Source: an uncultured Clostridia bacterium
GTDB taxonomy: Bacteria; Bacillota; Clostridia; Christensenellales; UBA1242
DNA length: 64,000 nt
Direction of reading: 5' to 3'
Assembly (NCBI GenBank): GCA_934747765.1
Contig: CAKVGZ010000004.1
Span: 1 to 64,000, forward strand
Both the position numbers and the translations under genes were made by a program. Within the stretch, counting starts at the first letter, position 1, and every line of letters starts with the position of its first letter. Shown piece after piece: positions 9,764 to 18,402 of this stretch. The notes below the pieces were generated by a model, which was not told the origin of the DNA, searched no databases, and was given only the letters and a program-made list of their open reading frames with translations.

Positions 9764-10850
9764 TTTTATAAAAACTTTCAATAACACCACCACCATAGCA
9801 TCTTTCGTCTTCATCATAAAGAACAACAAATTGCCCTGGAGTTATTGCACGTTGTTTTTGGTCGAAATCCACTTTGATTCGATTGTCATCCAAAATTGTG
9901 ACAACCACTTTTTGGTCTGGTTGGCGGTATCTAAATTTTGCAAAACATGAGAACGTTTTGTCTTTTGGAATTTCAGGAATCCAGTTAAATTCTTTGGCAT
10001 AAAGCCCGTCTGAAAAAAGCAAATCATCTTCACCTTGTGAAACCACAAGAACATTGTTTTTGAGGTCCTTTTCAAGAACAAACCATCTTCCGCCATTGCC
10101 TCCGGCTTTCCCCCCAATGTTAAGTCCGCGTCTTTGTCCCAAGGTGTAATACATCAAACCTTCATGTTCTCCAACAACTTCTCCAGAAGTTGTTTTTATC
10201 AACCCTGGCTTTGCTGGCAAAAAGTTTTTAAGGAAGTTTCTAAAGTTTCTTTCTCCAATGAAACACACACCAGTTGAATCTTTTTTCTTTGCGTTTGACA
10301 AGTCTAACTCGGCAGCAATTTTTCTCACTTCAGTTTTTTCAATTTCGGCAAGAGGGAAAATCACACTTCCAAGTTGCTTTTGAGAAAGTTGATTCAAGAA
10401 ATATGATTGGTCTTTGTTTTTATCTTTGGACTTGTACAAATAGAATTTGCCATCTTTCTCAACAACTTTAGCATAGTGGCCTGTTGCAATTTTTTGCGCG
10501 CCAATTCGATTTGCAAATTCCAAAAAAGGTCCAAATTTTATTTCACGATTACACAAAACATCTGGATTTGGTGTTCGGCCTTCGGAATACTCCTTCAAAA
10601 AATATTCAAAAACTCTGTCATAATATTCTTTCGCATAATTTACAGTGTAATATGGAATTCCAATTTTTGCACAAACGCGTTTGACGTCTTCATAGTCAGC
10701 CTCGCTTGTGCACACACCGTCGTTTTCTTCTTCCCAGTTAACCATGAACACAGCAATAACATTTTTGCCTTGTTGCTTCAAAAGATGAGCGCTGACTGCA
10801 CTATCAACGCCTCCGCTCATTCCCACAACAACAGTTTCTTTATTTTCCAT
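9759..10850 (-). CDS. mnmA: tRNA 2-thiouridylase
   Basis: Adds sulfur to U34 of tRNA-Lys, -Glu and -Gln. 363 residues. PP-loop SGGVDS at 12-17, catalytic Cys100 in DVLCNREIKFG, second Cys196 in GVCFIGERNF, GHYAKV near 124, and a C-terminal OB-like barrel. Both cysteines are present, so the enzyme should be active. Its start overlaps the end of the upstream TM2-domain gene by 11 bases, so the two are in one transcript. A cysteine desulfurase partner is not next to it. Confidence 0.97.
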   Translation of the reverse strand: MENKETVVVGMSGGVDSAVSAHLLKQQGKNVIAVFMVNWEEENDGVCTSEADYEDVKRVCAKIGIPYYTVNYAKEYYDRVFEYFLKEYSEGRTPNPDVLCNREIKFGPFLEFANRIGAQKIATGHYAKVVEKDGKFYLYKSKDKNKDQSYFLNQLSQKQLGSVIFPLAEIEKTEVRKIAAELDLSNAKKKDSTGVCFIGERNFRNFLKNFLPAKPGLIKTTSGEVVGEHEGLMYYTLGQRRGLNIGGKAGGNGGRWFVLEKDLKNNVLVVSQGEDDLLFSDGLYAKEFNWIPEIPKDKTFSCFAKFRYRQPDQKVVVTILDDNRIKVDFDQKQRAITPGQFVVLYDEDERCYGGGVIESFYKI

Positions 10851-11547
10851 TCTTCATCTCGCTTTGTGTACTTTCAGAAATTATTATTTCTTTTTTTTCG
10901 TCTTTTTTATTAATTTTTTTTGATTTTTTTATTGTTTTTTCGATATTTTCGTCGTTTTTTACGTTTTTATTGATTTTATTTTTATTTTTTTTGTTTGTTT
11001 TTTTATTTATTTTATTTCCGTCACTTTTAATTTTTTCAAGTTCTTCACCCAAAACTTTATTTTTTAAGTTCATCAAGTTTTCGTCAATTGCAACTGGAAT
11101 TTTATATCTTTCAAAAAGTATTGTTAAAAAATCCGAAATCCAAAATATTAACACACAACATCCTGGAATGACCACCAAAAGCCAGAGCACGTTCCAAGTT
11201 GTTGTTCCATAAATTTGGTCATTTAGAACAACCATAATAACAGACAATATCAGTCCAAAAAGCGAAACTGCCCCTTTAAAAAATCTTCCAAGATAGAAGT
11301 TATGCGCCCCAGTGAAGCCCAAAAACCCGCAGAGCAAAAGTGCGGTTGATTTTTTTGCATCGTAAGGCCAATCACTGGTTCTTATTGTGTCTTTTCTATT
11401 TCCTTTGAGAATTAGTTTTTTTGCAGTCTTGTTGGAAGTGTAGTTTAATCTATCAAAAATAAGGCCACATTCGTGACAAGCCTTTTCATGTGCAAAACAT
11501 TTTTCTTTGCATCTAGGACATTTTTTAAACATTGAGTTAGTTTTCAC
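10840..11547 (-). CDS. zinc-ribbon and TM2-domain membrane protein
   Basis: About 235 residues. The N-terminal zinc ribbon has Cys10-x2-Cys13 and Cys24-x2-Cys27. A TM2 domain follows (about 65-165) with the family block GFLGFTGAHNFYLGRFFKG. The C-terminal 50 residues are almost only Lys, Asn, Glu and Ile, a low-complexity basic tail. Function of TM2 proteins is mostly unknown. The GTG at 11547 coincides with the predicted transcription start of the promoter at 11554-11582. The ATG at 11532 (Met6) is the alternative. Neither has an SD, so translation may be leaderless. Overlaps mnmA by 11 bases. Confidence 0.8.
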   Translation of the reverse strand: MKTNSMFKKCPRCKEKCFAHEKACHECGLIFDRLNYTSNKTAKKLILKGNRKDTIRTSDWPYDAKKSTALLLCGFLGFTGAHNFYLGRFFKGAVSLFGLILSVIMVVLNDQIYGTTTWNVLWLLVVIPGCCVLIFWISDFLTILFERYKIPVAIDENLMNLKNKVLGEELEKIKSDGNKINKKTNKKNKNKINKNVKNDENIEKTIKKSKKINKKDEKKEIIISESTQSEMKNGK

Positions 11548-11553
11548 GAACTC

Positions 11554-11582
11554 AGTTTATATTATAGAACTTCAAAAGTCAA
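11554..11582 (-). promoter_or_regulatory. promoter for the TM2-mnmA unit
   Basis: On the minus strand TTGACT (11577-11582) and TAAACT (11554-11559) are 17 bases apart. The -35 box overlaps the stop codon of the upstream gene. The predicted start falls at about 11547, on the GTG itself. Confidence 0.6.
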
Positions 11583-12295
11583 TTTATTTCATAAATGTCG
11601 GCAATTTTTTCGCCATCAACATTCCCGCCAAAAACCTTTGCTTCAGTTTCATAAAACAACACAACTGCAGGAACATCATAATAATTTACTATGCAACAAT
11701 CTTCATATTCACCAAAAAAGTTTTTAATTTTTTCTTTAGAAAGCACGTTTGCCAAGTTTGCAGTGAGTAAATTCCCAACATATAAAAAATCACTTGCAAG
11801 AACAGACTGAAAGAAATCCAAAAGTTTCAGTTCTCCATCAACTTCATTTTGTTGTTTGTTGACATAAACAAAATATTCTTCTTTTTTGTCGATTGAGTTT
11901 TCTGAAGACACAAAAACGTCAACTCTTGCTCTGCCAGCAATGTCGTTCATGAAACTCAATCGTTTTATGTTTTCTCCGTCCAACTCAACTTTGTTGCCCA
12001 CAATTTTGTTTTCAAGTGACAAAGGAAAAAGTTTTAATATATAGTTTTCTTCAGGCAACTGATAAAGTTTTATCAATTTGCTGTTTGTTTTGAAATCTGC
12101 TGTTATTTCTGCAGAATATGATAAGTATTCTTTTTCGTGGGGATAGATGTAAACAGAAAAATTTTCTGGATTTTCTATTTTCAAATTGATTTCGTCACCC
12201 AAACATTCCGTTGTTGAAACGCAAAATATTTCGTTATTTTCACAAAAAAACTTGATTGTGGCAGGAAATGTTTTTAAAATATGCAAAATTTTCAT
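11579..12295 (-). CDS. hypothetical protein, 238 aa
   Basis: Start taken at MKILHILKTFPA; an in-frame Met eight codons earlier is possible. No signal peptide, membrane helix or known motif. The first 100 residues look like beta strands (INLKIENPENFSVYIYPHE), suggesting an all-beta N-terminal domain. The C-terminal half (150-238) has two helical segments and ends with a strand-rich KVFGGNVDGEKIADIYEI. I cannot assign a function. It is transcribed on its own, divergent from the Myb-like gene at 12406. Confidence 0.7.
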   Translation of the reverse strand: MKILHILKTFPATIKFFCENNEIFCVSTTECLGDEINLKIENPENFSVYIYPHEKEYLSYSAEITADFKTNSKLIKLYQLPEENYILKLFPLSLENKIVGNKVELDGENIKRLSFMNDIAGRARVDVFVSSENSIDKKEEYFVYVNKQQNEVDGELKLLDFFQSVLASDFLYVGNLLTANLANVLSKEKIKNFFGEYEDCCIVNYYDVPAVVLFYETEAKVFGGNVDGEKIADIYEIN

Positions 12296-12405
12296 AATAA
12301 TAAATATATGAAAATTCAAAATAAAATATAATAAATTATTTAATAAATTATTTAAAATGTTTAATTAATTTTTTAATGTCAATAATTTTTCCAAAAGGAG
12401 AAATT

Positions 12406-13260
12406 ATGGAAAAATCTAAATGGTCTAACAGCGAAGTTAAAAAGCTCTTTCAAACAGTTGAAAAATATAAAAATGAAAACAAATGTCTTCTTGACGCATT
12501 CAAAGACTATGCAAAAAAAACAAACCGCAAACCAAACAGTGTTAGGAACTATTACTATGCAGAAATAAAAGACCTTTTTGTCGACAAAGCTCGCAAACAA
12601 AAATTAGGAATTAACTTGGAAAAACATTCTGTAAATTTTTCTGACAAATTCACTGGCGACGAAACAAAAAATTTGATAAAAGAAATTTTGCGTCAAAAAT
12701 GCATGGGCGTTTCTGTGAGAAAATCATGCCTCAATTTGGCGCATGGCGATTTGTCAAAAATGGTCAGATATCAAAACAAGTTTCGAAATGTTTCGGCAAC
12801 TAACAGAAAACTTTACGACCAATGCCTTTGCGAACTTAAAAATGAAGGACTTGGCATAAAGGAAGAAAAAAGAAATATAGTCTACATGAAGCCTCAAGAA
12901 CGAAAACTTAGCGATGAGGACGTTAACAGTCTTTTTCTTGGTCTGATAAATCTGGTTAAAAAAACTGCTGTTGAAAAAGTTGAAAAAGACCTTGTTTCTG
13001 AAACAGAATTTGCAAATTCAACACTTCGCCAAACACTTTCAAAACTTTCAAACGCCGAAAAAACAATTTCTTCTCTGTCAAGCGAACTAAACGCTCTCAA
13101 AGATGAAAACAAAAAAATAAGAGAAGAAAACATTCTTCTCAAAACAAAAATTGCAAGATACATGAGTCAAGAAATTGTTAAGACAAACAAAAACAAAAGT
13201 CTTGCAAAATATCTTCGCGAAATGAAAGCAAGCGGAAATGAAGTTCGAACAAAAATTTAG
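12406..13260 (+). CDS. Myb/SANT-like DNA-binding protein with C-terminal coiled coil
   Basis: 284 residues from the ATG behind AAAAGGAG; a start ten codons upstream is less likely. Residues 1-50 (KWSNSEVKKLFQTVEKY ... NRKPNSVRNYYY) have the tryptophan spacing and third-helix pattern of Myb/SANT-like domains, as in RsfA-type sporulation regulators. A second similar helical block follows (about 78-140). Residues 205-250 form a leucine-heptad coiled coil (LSKLSNAEKTISSLSSELN), suggesting a dimer. The role is inferred to be a sporulation- or prespore-linked transcription factor or DNA-packing protein. Its stop overlaps that of the convergent degV gene. Confidence 0.75.
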   Translation: MEKSKWSNSEVKKLFQTVEKYKNENKCLLDAFKDYAKKTNRKPNSVRNYYYAEIKDLFVDKARKQKLGINLEKHSVNFSDKFTGDETKNLIKEILRQKCMGVSVRKSCLNLAHGDLSKMVRYQNKFRNVSATNRKLYDQCLCELKNEGLGIKEEKRNIVYMKPQERKLSDEDVNSLFLGLINLVKKTAVEKVEKDLVSETEFANSTLRQTLSKLSNAEKTISSLSSELNALKDENKKIREENILLKTKIARYMSQEIVKTNKNKSLAKYLREMKASGNEVRTKI

Positions 13261-14102
13261 TTGTTTATGAACAACACTCCCAAACAATTTTTCCCGCAAT
13301 GACTTGCTATTGTGGACCCTGCATCATTGAAAATTATTTCTTCGAAGCCTTTTGCTTCGAGTTTTTCTTTTATGGATTTGTTAATTTCATCTGTTGAAGT
13401 TGTGTATGTGACATAAACTCTTTTCTTAACTGGATTAGGATTATCGTTTAACAAATCGTCAACATATTTGTCAATAACCGCATCAAGTTTGCCCATGTAT
13501 TTTTTGTCAACTCCCATTTTTCCTTCAGAAAGTTTTATTTTTGGTTTAATTCGCAAAATGTTAGCACCAAAAACAGAAAGCGCCGAGCATCTTCCACCTT
13601 TATAAAGATATTTTAAATCATTAAGAATGAATGATGCTTGGACTTTTTCAACTTCTTCCAAGATGAGTTTTACTGTTTCTTCAAAAGTTTTTCCTTCATC
13701 AATTTTGTCAACTGCAGAAAGAGCCAAAAGCCCACTTCCGCTTGAAAGAGAACGAGAATCTATGACCGCAATTCTTTCATCGTCCATTGATGCAATTTTT
13801 GCATTTTGATACGAAGATGATATTTCATTTGAAAGAGAAATGTGAATAACTCTGTCTGCGCCAAATTTTTTTATTGCATTTTCAAAAAATTCTTTATATT
13901 GCTCCGGACTTCGCGCTGCGGTTTTAGGCAAAACATTTTGCTTTTCAACAAATTCAAAAATGTCTTTGTTTGTTATGTTTTCTCCATCCAAAAATTCATC
14001 TTCCCCAAGATTAACAGTCAGTGGCATGACTGAAATTTCGTATTTTTTTTGAAATTCTTTTGAAATATCCGATGTGCTGTCTGTTGTAACTATGATTTTC
14101 AT
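13257..14102 (-). CDS. DegV family fatty-acid-binding protein
   Basis: 281 residues, the usual length. The N-terminal TTDSTSDIS motif (6-14), TAARSPEQYKEFF and HISLSNEISSSYQNA contribute to the fatty-acid carboxylate pocket of DegV/FakB proteins. These proteins hand fatty acids to a FakA kinase. No fakA is seen here. ATG follows AAGGGG. Ends four bases into the convergent Myb-like gene. lepB lies directly upstream with a 9-base gap, so the two probably form an operon. Confidence 0.93.
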   Translation of the reverse strand: MKIIVTTDSTSDISKEFQKKYEISVMPLTVNLGEDEFLDGENITNKDIFEFVEKQNVLPKTAARSPEQYKEFFENAIKKFGADRVIHISLSNEISSSYQNAKIASMDDERIAVIDSRSLSSGSGLLALSAVDKIDEGKTFEETVKLILEEVEKVQASFILNDLKYLYKGGRCSALSVFGANILRIKPKIKLSEGKMGVDKKYMGKLDAVIDKYVDDLLNDNPNPVKKRVYVTYTTSTDEINKSIKEKLEAKGFEEIIFNDAGSTIASHCGKNCLGVLFINN

Positions 14103-14111
14103 ATTAACCCC

Positions 14112-14867
14112 TTATCCAAAAATTTTGTGCCAAAAATATAAGAAAATGTAACTGAAATTGTTTTCGCTTCCTTTGACTATTATGTCAACACGGCCAACGC
14201 ATTTTGATTTTTTGTAAGCTCCATACTCCGAACAATCAGTGCTGTTTGACCGGTTGTCGCCCAGATAGAAAATTTCATCTTCCTCAACCATCAAAAAATG
14301 ACAGTCTTGACCGTTGTAGGTTATTGTTTCAAATTTGTCTTCATGGCCCACATATTGTTTTTCAATGTTTGGTTCTCTGTATGCTTTAAATTTAATATAT
14401 GTCGTGTTAAGTGAAGCATCTTTTGCTAAATAATTCTCTTGAAGTTCTTCAATTATGTTTGTGTCTTTCTTAATCAAAAGAATTTTGTAGTCACTTCCAA
14501 TTGGCTCGATTGCAATTTTGTCACCGCCTTTGGCAATCAATCTTTTTATAACATAGTCGCCATTATGACTCTGTTTGTTAACAACAATTATATCTCCGTA
14601 GGTTGGAGTTGCAAAACGATTTATGTAAACAGAATCTGGCTTGTTCCCAGAAACTTCTTTTGTCCCCACATATTCGCATTGAGCGTTTATTGTTGGCTGC
14701 ATTGATGCTCCATCAACTGGAGTGCAAATATAAATGAATGAAAAGACAGCAACAAAAGCACAACAAATTAAGAAGGTAATAAAAATTGCTTTTAGAAGCA
14801 TACTTGCCCAAATTGGCATCCTTCCCTTGTAGATATTGACTTGTTTTATGTAATTTATGTCTTTCAT
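14112..14867 (-). CDS. lepB: signal peptidase I
   Basis: Cleaves signal peptides at the outer membrane face. 251 residues with one N-terminal transmembrane helix (about 22-48). Family S26 boxes: GASMQPT with Ser55 (nucleophile), GDYVIKRLIAKGGD with Lys108 (general base), and GDNRSNSTDCSEYG at 203-216. It is longer than Bacillus SipS (184 aa) because of an inserted stretch around residues 130-190. Followed by degV on the same strand. Confidence 0.95.
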   Translation of the reverse strand: MKDINYIKQVNIYKGRMPIWASMLLKAIFITFLICCAFVAVFSFIYICTPVDGASMQPTINAQCEYVGTKEVSGNKPDSVYINRFATPTYGDIIVVNKQSHNGDYVIKRLIAKGGDKIAIEPIGSDYKILLIKKDTNIIEELQENYLAKDASLNTTYIKFKAYREPNIEKQYVGHEDKFETITYNGQDCHFLMVEEDEIFYLGDNRSNSTDCSEYGAYKKSKCVGRVDIIVKGSENNFSYIFLYFWHKIFG

Positions 14868-14961
14868 TCGTTTATATAAGTATATTATTTAGGACGCAAA
14901 AAGTCAAATAATAGCAAATTTAATTCGATTTCCTCAAAAAGTTTACGACAAAAAATTGTAA

Positions 14962-15732
14962 TTATAGCTCTTTTTGTCTAAAATTTTTACTTTTGCGTTG
15001 GCGAATAACTTCAAACATAGAAATTCCACCTGCAACAGAAACATTTAATGAATTTATGCTTCCAAACATTGGAATGGTGACAATTCCGTCGCAGTTTTCC
15101 TTAACAAGTCGCGAAACGCCCGAGCCTTCGCTTCCAAGAACAAGTGCAATTGGACCTTTCAAATTGGCTTCAAACAAATTTTCTCCACCCACTTCAACAG
15201 CATAAACCCAAACTCCGTCTTTTTTCAGTCTTTCGATTGCCTGATTCAAATTGTTTACTCTTGAGATTAACACATTTGAAATGGCTCCTGCGCTTGTTTT
15301 TATCACTGTTTCGTTGATTGCACAAGCCCTGCGCTCTGGGATTATTATTCCACTGACGCCGGCACATTCTGCGCTTCGCACCAAAGCACCCAAATTGTGA
15401 GTGTCTTCAATGCCGTCGAGAACAAGTATAAAAGGGTCTTCACCAACATTCTTTGCTTTTTCAAAAATATCTTCTATTTCGCAATATGAAAATTCAACTG
15501 TTTCTCCAATCACACCTTGATGGTTGATTTTCTGATTGCCAACCTTGATTCCCTGTGCTTTTCGTTCAATTGCATCTCTGGAAACAAAATCTATCTTCAC
15601 GCCATTGTCTCTTGCCAAATTGATGATTTCTTGCAATGTTTTGTCGTGCGACGACTTGTCAATTAAAAGTTTGTTAAATGTTTTGTCACTTCTAAGCGCC
15701 TCAAGCACTGCAATTTTTCCATATATATACAT
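14962..15732 (-). CDS. rlmB: 23S rRNA 2'-O-ribose methyltransferase, TrmH/RlmB family
   Basis: 256 residues. N-terminal substrate-binding domain (1-80), then a SPOUT knot with motif 1 HNLGALVRSAECAGV, motif 2 LVLGSEGSGVSRLV and motif 3 SINSLNVSVAGGISMFE. RlmB methylates G2251 in the peptidyl-transferase P loop. The exact target is inferred from the family. ATG follows AAGGA. It comes 11 bases after mrnC, the same pair as in the Bacillus cysS-mrnC-rlmB locus. Confidence 0.94.
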   Translation of the reverse strand: MYIYGKIAVLEALRSDKTFNKLLIDKSSHDKTLQEIINLARDNGVKIDFVSRDAIERKAQGIKVGNQKINHQGVIGETVEFSYCEIEDIFEKAKNVGEDPFILVLDGIEDTHNLGALVRSAECAGVSGIIIPERRACAINETVIKTSAGAISNVLISRVNNLNQAIERLKKDGVWVYAVEVGGENLFEANLKGPIALVLGSEGSGVSRLVKENCDGIVTIPMFGSINSLNVSVAGGISMFEVIRQRKSKNFRQKEL

Positions 15733-15743
15733 AGTTTTTCCTT

Positions 15744-16127
15744 TTAATCAATGAATGAACATTCCAAAATTTCTTGCAGTCGATTTGTCCTTTTTAATAA
15801 ATATAGATATCCAATGACTGCTTCAAAAGCAGTTGCTTTTTTGTAATCTTGAGGGCTAGAATTTTTTGCATTGTGGCTTTTGTGGTTTCTCGCCCGCAAA
15901 GCAACGGCTCTTTCATCTTCTTCTAGCATTTCAAAAATCTTGTCAAACGCTTTGCTTTGATAACTTGCTCGGCAATATTTTGACGATTCAATATGCAGAT
16001 TGAAATGAGAAAGATTTGTTTGTCTTATCAATTTTTCTCTAACAAAAAGTGTGTGGACGCCGTCACCAACAAGAGCCAAAGAAATTGGACTGTATTCAAT
16101 TATATTCTTTTCATTTATTTCATTCAT
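15744..16127 (-). CDS. mrnC: mini-ribonuclease III
   Basis: Processes the ends of 23S rRNA precursor in Firmicutes. 127 residues: an RNase III catalytic domain without a dsRNA-binding domain. LALVGDGVHTLFVRE (about 18-31) holds the metal-binding Asp, and KKATAFEAVIGYLYL the second acidic site. HKSHNAKNSSPQDYKKA is the family's central motif. It precedes rlmB, so an rRNA-processing enzyme and an rRNA methylase are co-transcribed. cysS is not adjacent, unlike in Bacillus. Confidence 0.94.
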   Translation of the reverse strand: MNEINEKNIIEYSPISLALVGDGVHTLFVREKLIRQTNLSHFNLHIESSKYCRASYQSKAFDKIFEMLEEDERAVALRARNHKSHNAKNSSPQDYKKATAFEAVIGYLYLLKRTNRLQEILECSFID

Positions 16128-16247
16128 CGAAGCAATTATACTATTTCTTTTAAAAAAAACAAAATAACTTATAATCTTTTATTCTTATCTTTTTTTTGCA
16201 CGAATTTGTTAATGAGGCAATGAATACAATACTTTGTAAACAAAAAG

Positions 16248-16351
16248 TTATCCACATATCCACAAATAAATAATTATTCATGGGTGTTTATATTTATAAA
16301 TTTTTTGTAATTTTTTAAGAAAAATGACGTTTTGGTCAAAAGTTATCCACA
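16248..16351 (+). promoter_or_regulatory. cluster of DnaA boxes
   Basis: TTATCCACA occurs exactly at 16248-16256 and 16343-16351. ATATCCACA (one mismatch) overlaps the first at 16256-16264. All point the same way. dnaA is 34 kb away, so this is outside the presumed origin and may be a DnaA-titrating or regulatory site. Confidence 0.6.
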
Positions 16352-16481
16352 TTGTTTTTGCAATAAATTTGTCTTTTGCCCTATTTATGGGGCTTGTAGC
16401 AGTTTGAAAATTGTTGACAACTTTTTCGTTAAAAATTGTTTTATTTTGTTGCCTATTTTTTACAAAATCTTTTTTGTATTT

Positions 16482-16511
16482 AAGTCAAGATTTTGGGGCT
16501 TGACTTTTTTT
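16482..16511 (+). terminator. orphan terminator-like hairpin
   Basis: AAGTCAAG (16482-16489) and CTTGACTT (16499-16506) pair, followed by seven T. There is no plus-strand gene upstream, so it could end an unrecognised small RNA. Confidence 0.5.
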
Positions 16512-16550
16512 GCACACGAAATCTTGAATGAATATTATTCATTTTTCAAA

Positions 16551-16578
16551 GAAAAAGCCAAGGCAACAGCCTTGGTTT
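16551..16578 (-). terminator. terminator of thrS
   Basis: CCAAGGC (16558-16564) and GCCTTGG (16569-16575) arms with a four-base loop. The minus strand then reads a run of T. It partly overlaps the thrS stop. Confidence 0.85.
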
Positions 16579-18322
16579 ATCTTTTCTTTGTTTTAATTTC
16601 CTCATTAATTCTTTCAACGAAAGCATCTATTGAAAGACCCGACACATTTTCATTTCCTCTTCCGCGGATTGAAATTGTTTTTGTTTCAACCTCATTATCT
16701 CCAACGATAATCATATAAGGAATTTTTTGAAGTTGAGCTTCACGTATCTTATAGCCAATTTTTTCATTCCTATTGTCAAGTTCAGCTCTTATTCCACTAT
16801 CAAGAAGTTTTTCCTCAATTTCTTTTGCATAGCCAAGAGAACTGTCTGAAATGTTCATAACTTTAACCTGAACTGGGCAAAGCCAAAGTGGGAACACTCC
16901 TGCAAAATGTTCTGTCAGAATGCCTATAAATCTTTCAAATGAACCCAAAATTGCACGGTGAATCATTATTGGAGTTTTCTTTTCATTATCTTTATCGATG
17001 TATGAAAGTTCAAATCTTCCTGGAAGTTGGAAATCCAATTGAATTGTGCCCATTTGCCATTCTCTTCCCAAACAATCTTTCATTTTGATATCAATCTTTG
17101 GACCATAGAACGCGCCATCACCTTCGTTAATTCTGTAATTGCCTTCTCCGCAAATTTCATTAAGAACATTTTTAAGGTCAGCTTCTGCTTTGTTCCATGT
17201 TTCAATTTCTCCCATAAAGTCATCTGGGCGAGTTGAAAGAGTCAGTTTATATGGCAAGCCAAAAACCCCATACATTTCATCAGCTATTTCCAAAATGGAT
17301 TTTATTTCACTTGCAATTTGGTCTTCCGACACATAGTTATGCGAATCATCTTGGCGGAACATTCTCACTCTGAACAAGCCGTTAAGTTGCCCCGATTTTT
17401 CGTTTCTATGGATAACGTCAACATCACTAAAGCGCAATGGCAAATCTTTGTAGCTTCTCATTTTGCTGTCAAAGATTTTGATGGAATTTGGACAATTCAT
17501 TGGTTTCAACGCTTGTTCCTTTCCATCGGCATCTTCCAAAACAAACATGTCTTCTTTGTAATGGTCCCAATGTCCAGATGTTTTCCAAAGAACACTACTG
17601 TTTAGTTGAGGCCCAGAAAATTCTTGATAGCCACGTTTTTTATGCTCTTCTCTCCAGTATTCAATCAATGTGTTAAGCATTGTGAAACCTTTTGGAAGCC
17701 AGTATGCCATCCCTGGAGCTGTTTCATCAAAGAAGAAAAGTTCTTGCTCTTTCCCAATTTTTCTGTGGTCACGTTTCTTTGCTTCTTCAAGCATGTTTAG
17801 ATATTCGTTCAGTTTTTTCTTATCTTTAAATGCATAAACATAAATTCTTTGAAGCATTTTGTTTTTTTCATTTCCTCTCCAATATGCTCCGTTGACTTTT
17901 GCAACTTTAAATCCATAGTTTTGAAGTTTTGTTGCATTTTCAACATGAGGGCCACGGCACAAGTCAACAAAATCATCGCCCAAGTAGTAGATTGAAATTT
18001 CTTCATTTTCAGGAAGTTCGTTAATGAGTTCAACTTTATATTTGTTATTTTTGAAAAGTTCTAACGCTTCTGCTTTTGAAACAATTTCTTTTCTAAAATT
18101 TTCACCTTTGTTTATGATTGCGGTCATTTCTTTTTCAATTTTTTTCATGTCTTCCGCTGTGAAAGGTGTTTGAACGTCAAAATCATAATAAAGGCCGTCA
18201 GCAATTGCTGGGCCGATTGTTAATTTTGCATCAGGGAATAACTTCAAAACTGCTTTTGCAAGAACATGCGCAAGCGAGTGTCTTCCCATCAGTTCATTTT
18301 GATCTAAAATTTCTTCTGACAT
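16577..18322 (-). CDS. thrS: threonyl-tRNA synthetase, TGS-less form
   Basis: Charges tRNA-Thr. 581 residues, about 60 fewer than the usual enzyme because the N-terminal TGS domain is absent. The protein begins directly with the editing domain (His15-x3-His19 and Cys122-x3-His126, the Ser-tRNA-clearing site). The class II core follows with MNCPNS and motif 2 FRVRMFRQDDSH, then the anticodon-binding domain (about 475-575). The start follows GAGG, so the short form is not a mis-called start. ytxC lies upstream on the same strand as in Bacillus. The short leader (about 80 nt) leaves no room for a T-box. Confidence 0.96.
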   Translation of the reverse strand: MSEEILDQNELMGRHSLAHVLAKAVLKLFPDAKLTIGPAIADGLYYDFDVQTPFTAEDMKKIEKEMTAIINKGENFRKEIVSKAEALELFKNNKYKVELINELPENEEISIYYLGDDFVDLCRGPHVENATKLQNYGFKVAKVNGAYWRGNEKNKMLQRIYVYAFKDKKKLNEYLNMLEEAKKRDHRKIGKEQELFFFDETAPGMAYWLPKGFTMLNTLIEYWREEHKKRGYQEFSGPQLNSSVLWKTSGHWDHYKEDMFVLEDADGKEQALKPMNCPNSIKIFDSKMRSYKDLPLRFSDVDVIHRNEKSGQLNGLFRVRMFRQDDSHNYVSEDQIASEIKSILEIADEMYGVFGLPYKLTLSTRPDDFMGEIETWNKAEADLKNVLNEICGEGNYRINEGDGAFYGPKIDIKMKDCLGREWQMGTIQLDFQLPGRFELSYIDKDNEKKTPIMIHRAILGSFERFIGILTEHFAGVFPLWLCPVQVKVMNISDSSLGYAKEIEEKLLDSGIRAELDNRNEKIGYKIREAQLQKIPYMIIVGDNEVETKTISIRGRGNENVSGLSIDAFVERINEEIKTKKR

Positions 18323-18376
18323 GTTTACCTCGTTATAATAAGATACTACAACTTAAAAACATTGTCAAATATTTAT

Positions 18377-18402
18377 GAAAAAAAGATGGAGAGCCATCTT
18401 TT
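18377..18402 (-). terminator. terminator of ytxC
   Basis: AAAAGATGG and CCATCTTTT arms (18381-18389, 18394-18402) with an AGAG loop, followed by T on the minus strand. Confidence 0.85.

Larger units (their letters stand above)
16128..16550. other. 423-nt intergenic region with DnaA boxes
   Basis: No convincing gene is present between mrnC and thrS. The region is very A+T-rich. It holds two perfect DnaA boxes and one near-perfect one (listed separately) and an orphan plus-strand hairpin with a T run at 16482-16511. A short plus-strand ORF starting at 16332 runs antisense into thrS and lacks an SD. Confidence 0.6.

Noticed and set aside
16332..16718. Plus-strand ORF of 128 codons before thrS
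   Set aside because: No SD, runs antisense into thrS, and contains the orphan terminator hairpin.
18323..18380. T-box or riboswitch leader for thrS
   Set aside because: The leader is too short and has no T-box sequence or antiterminator.
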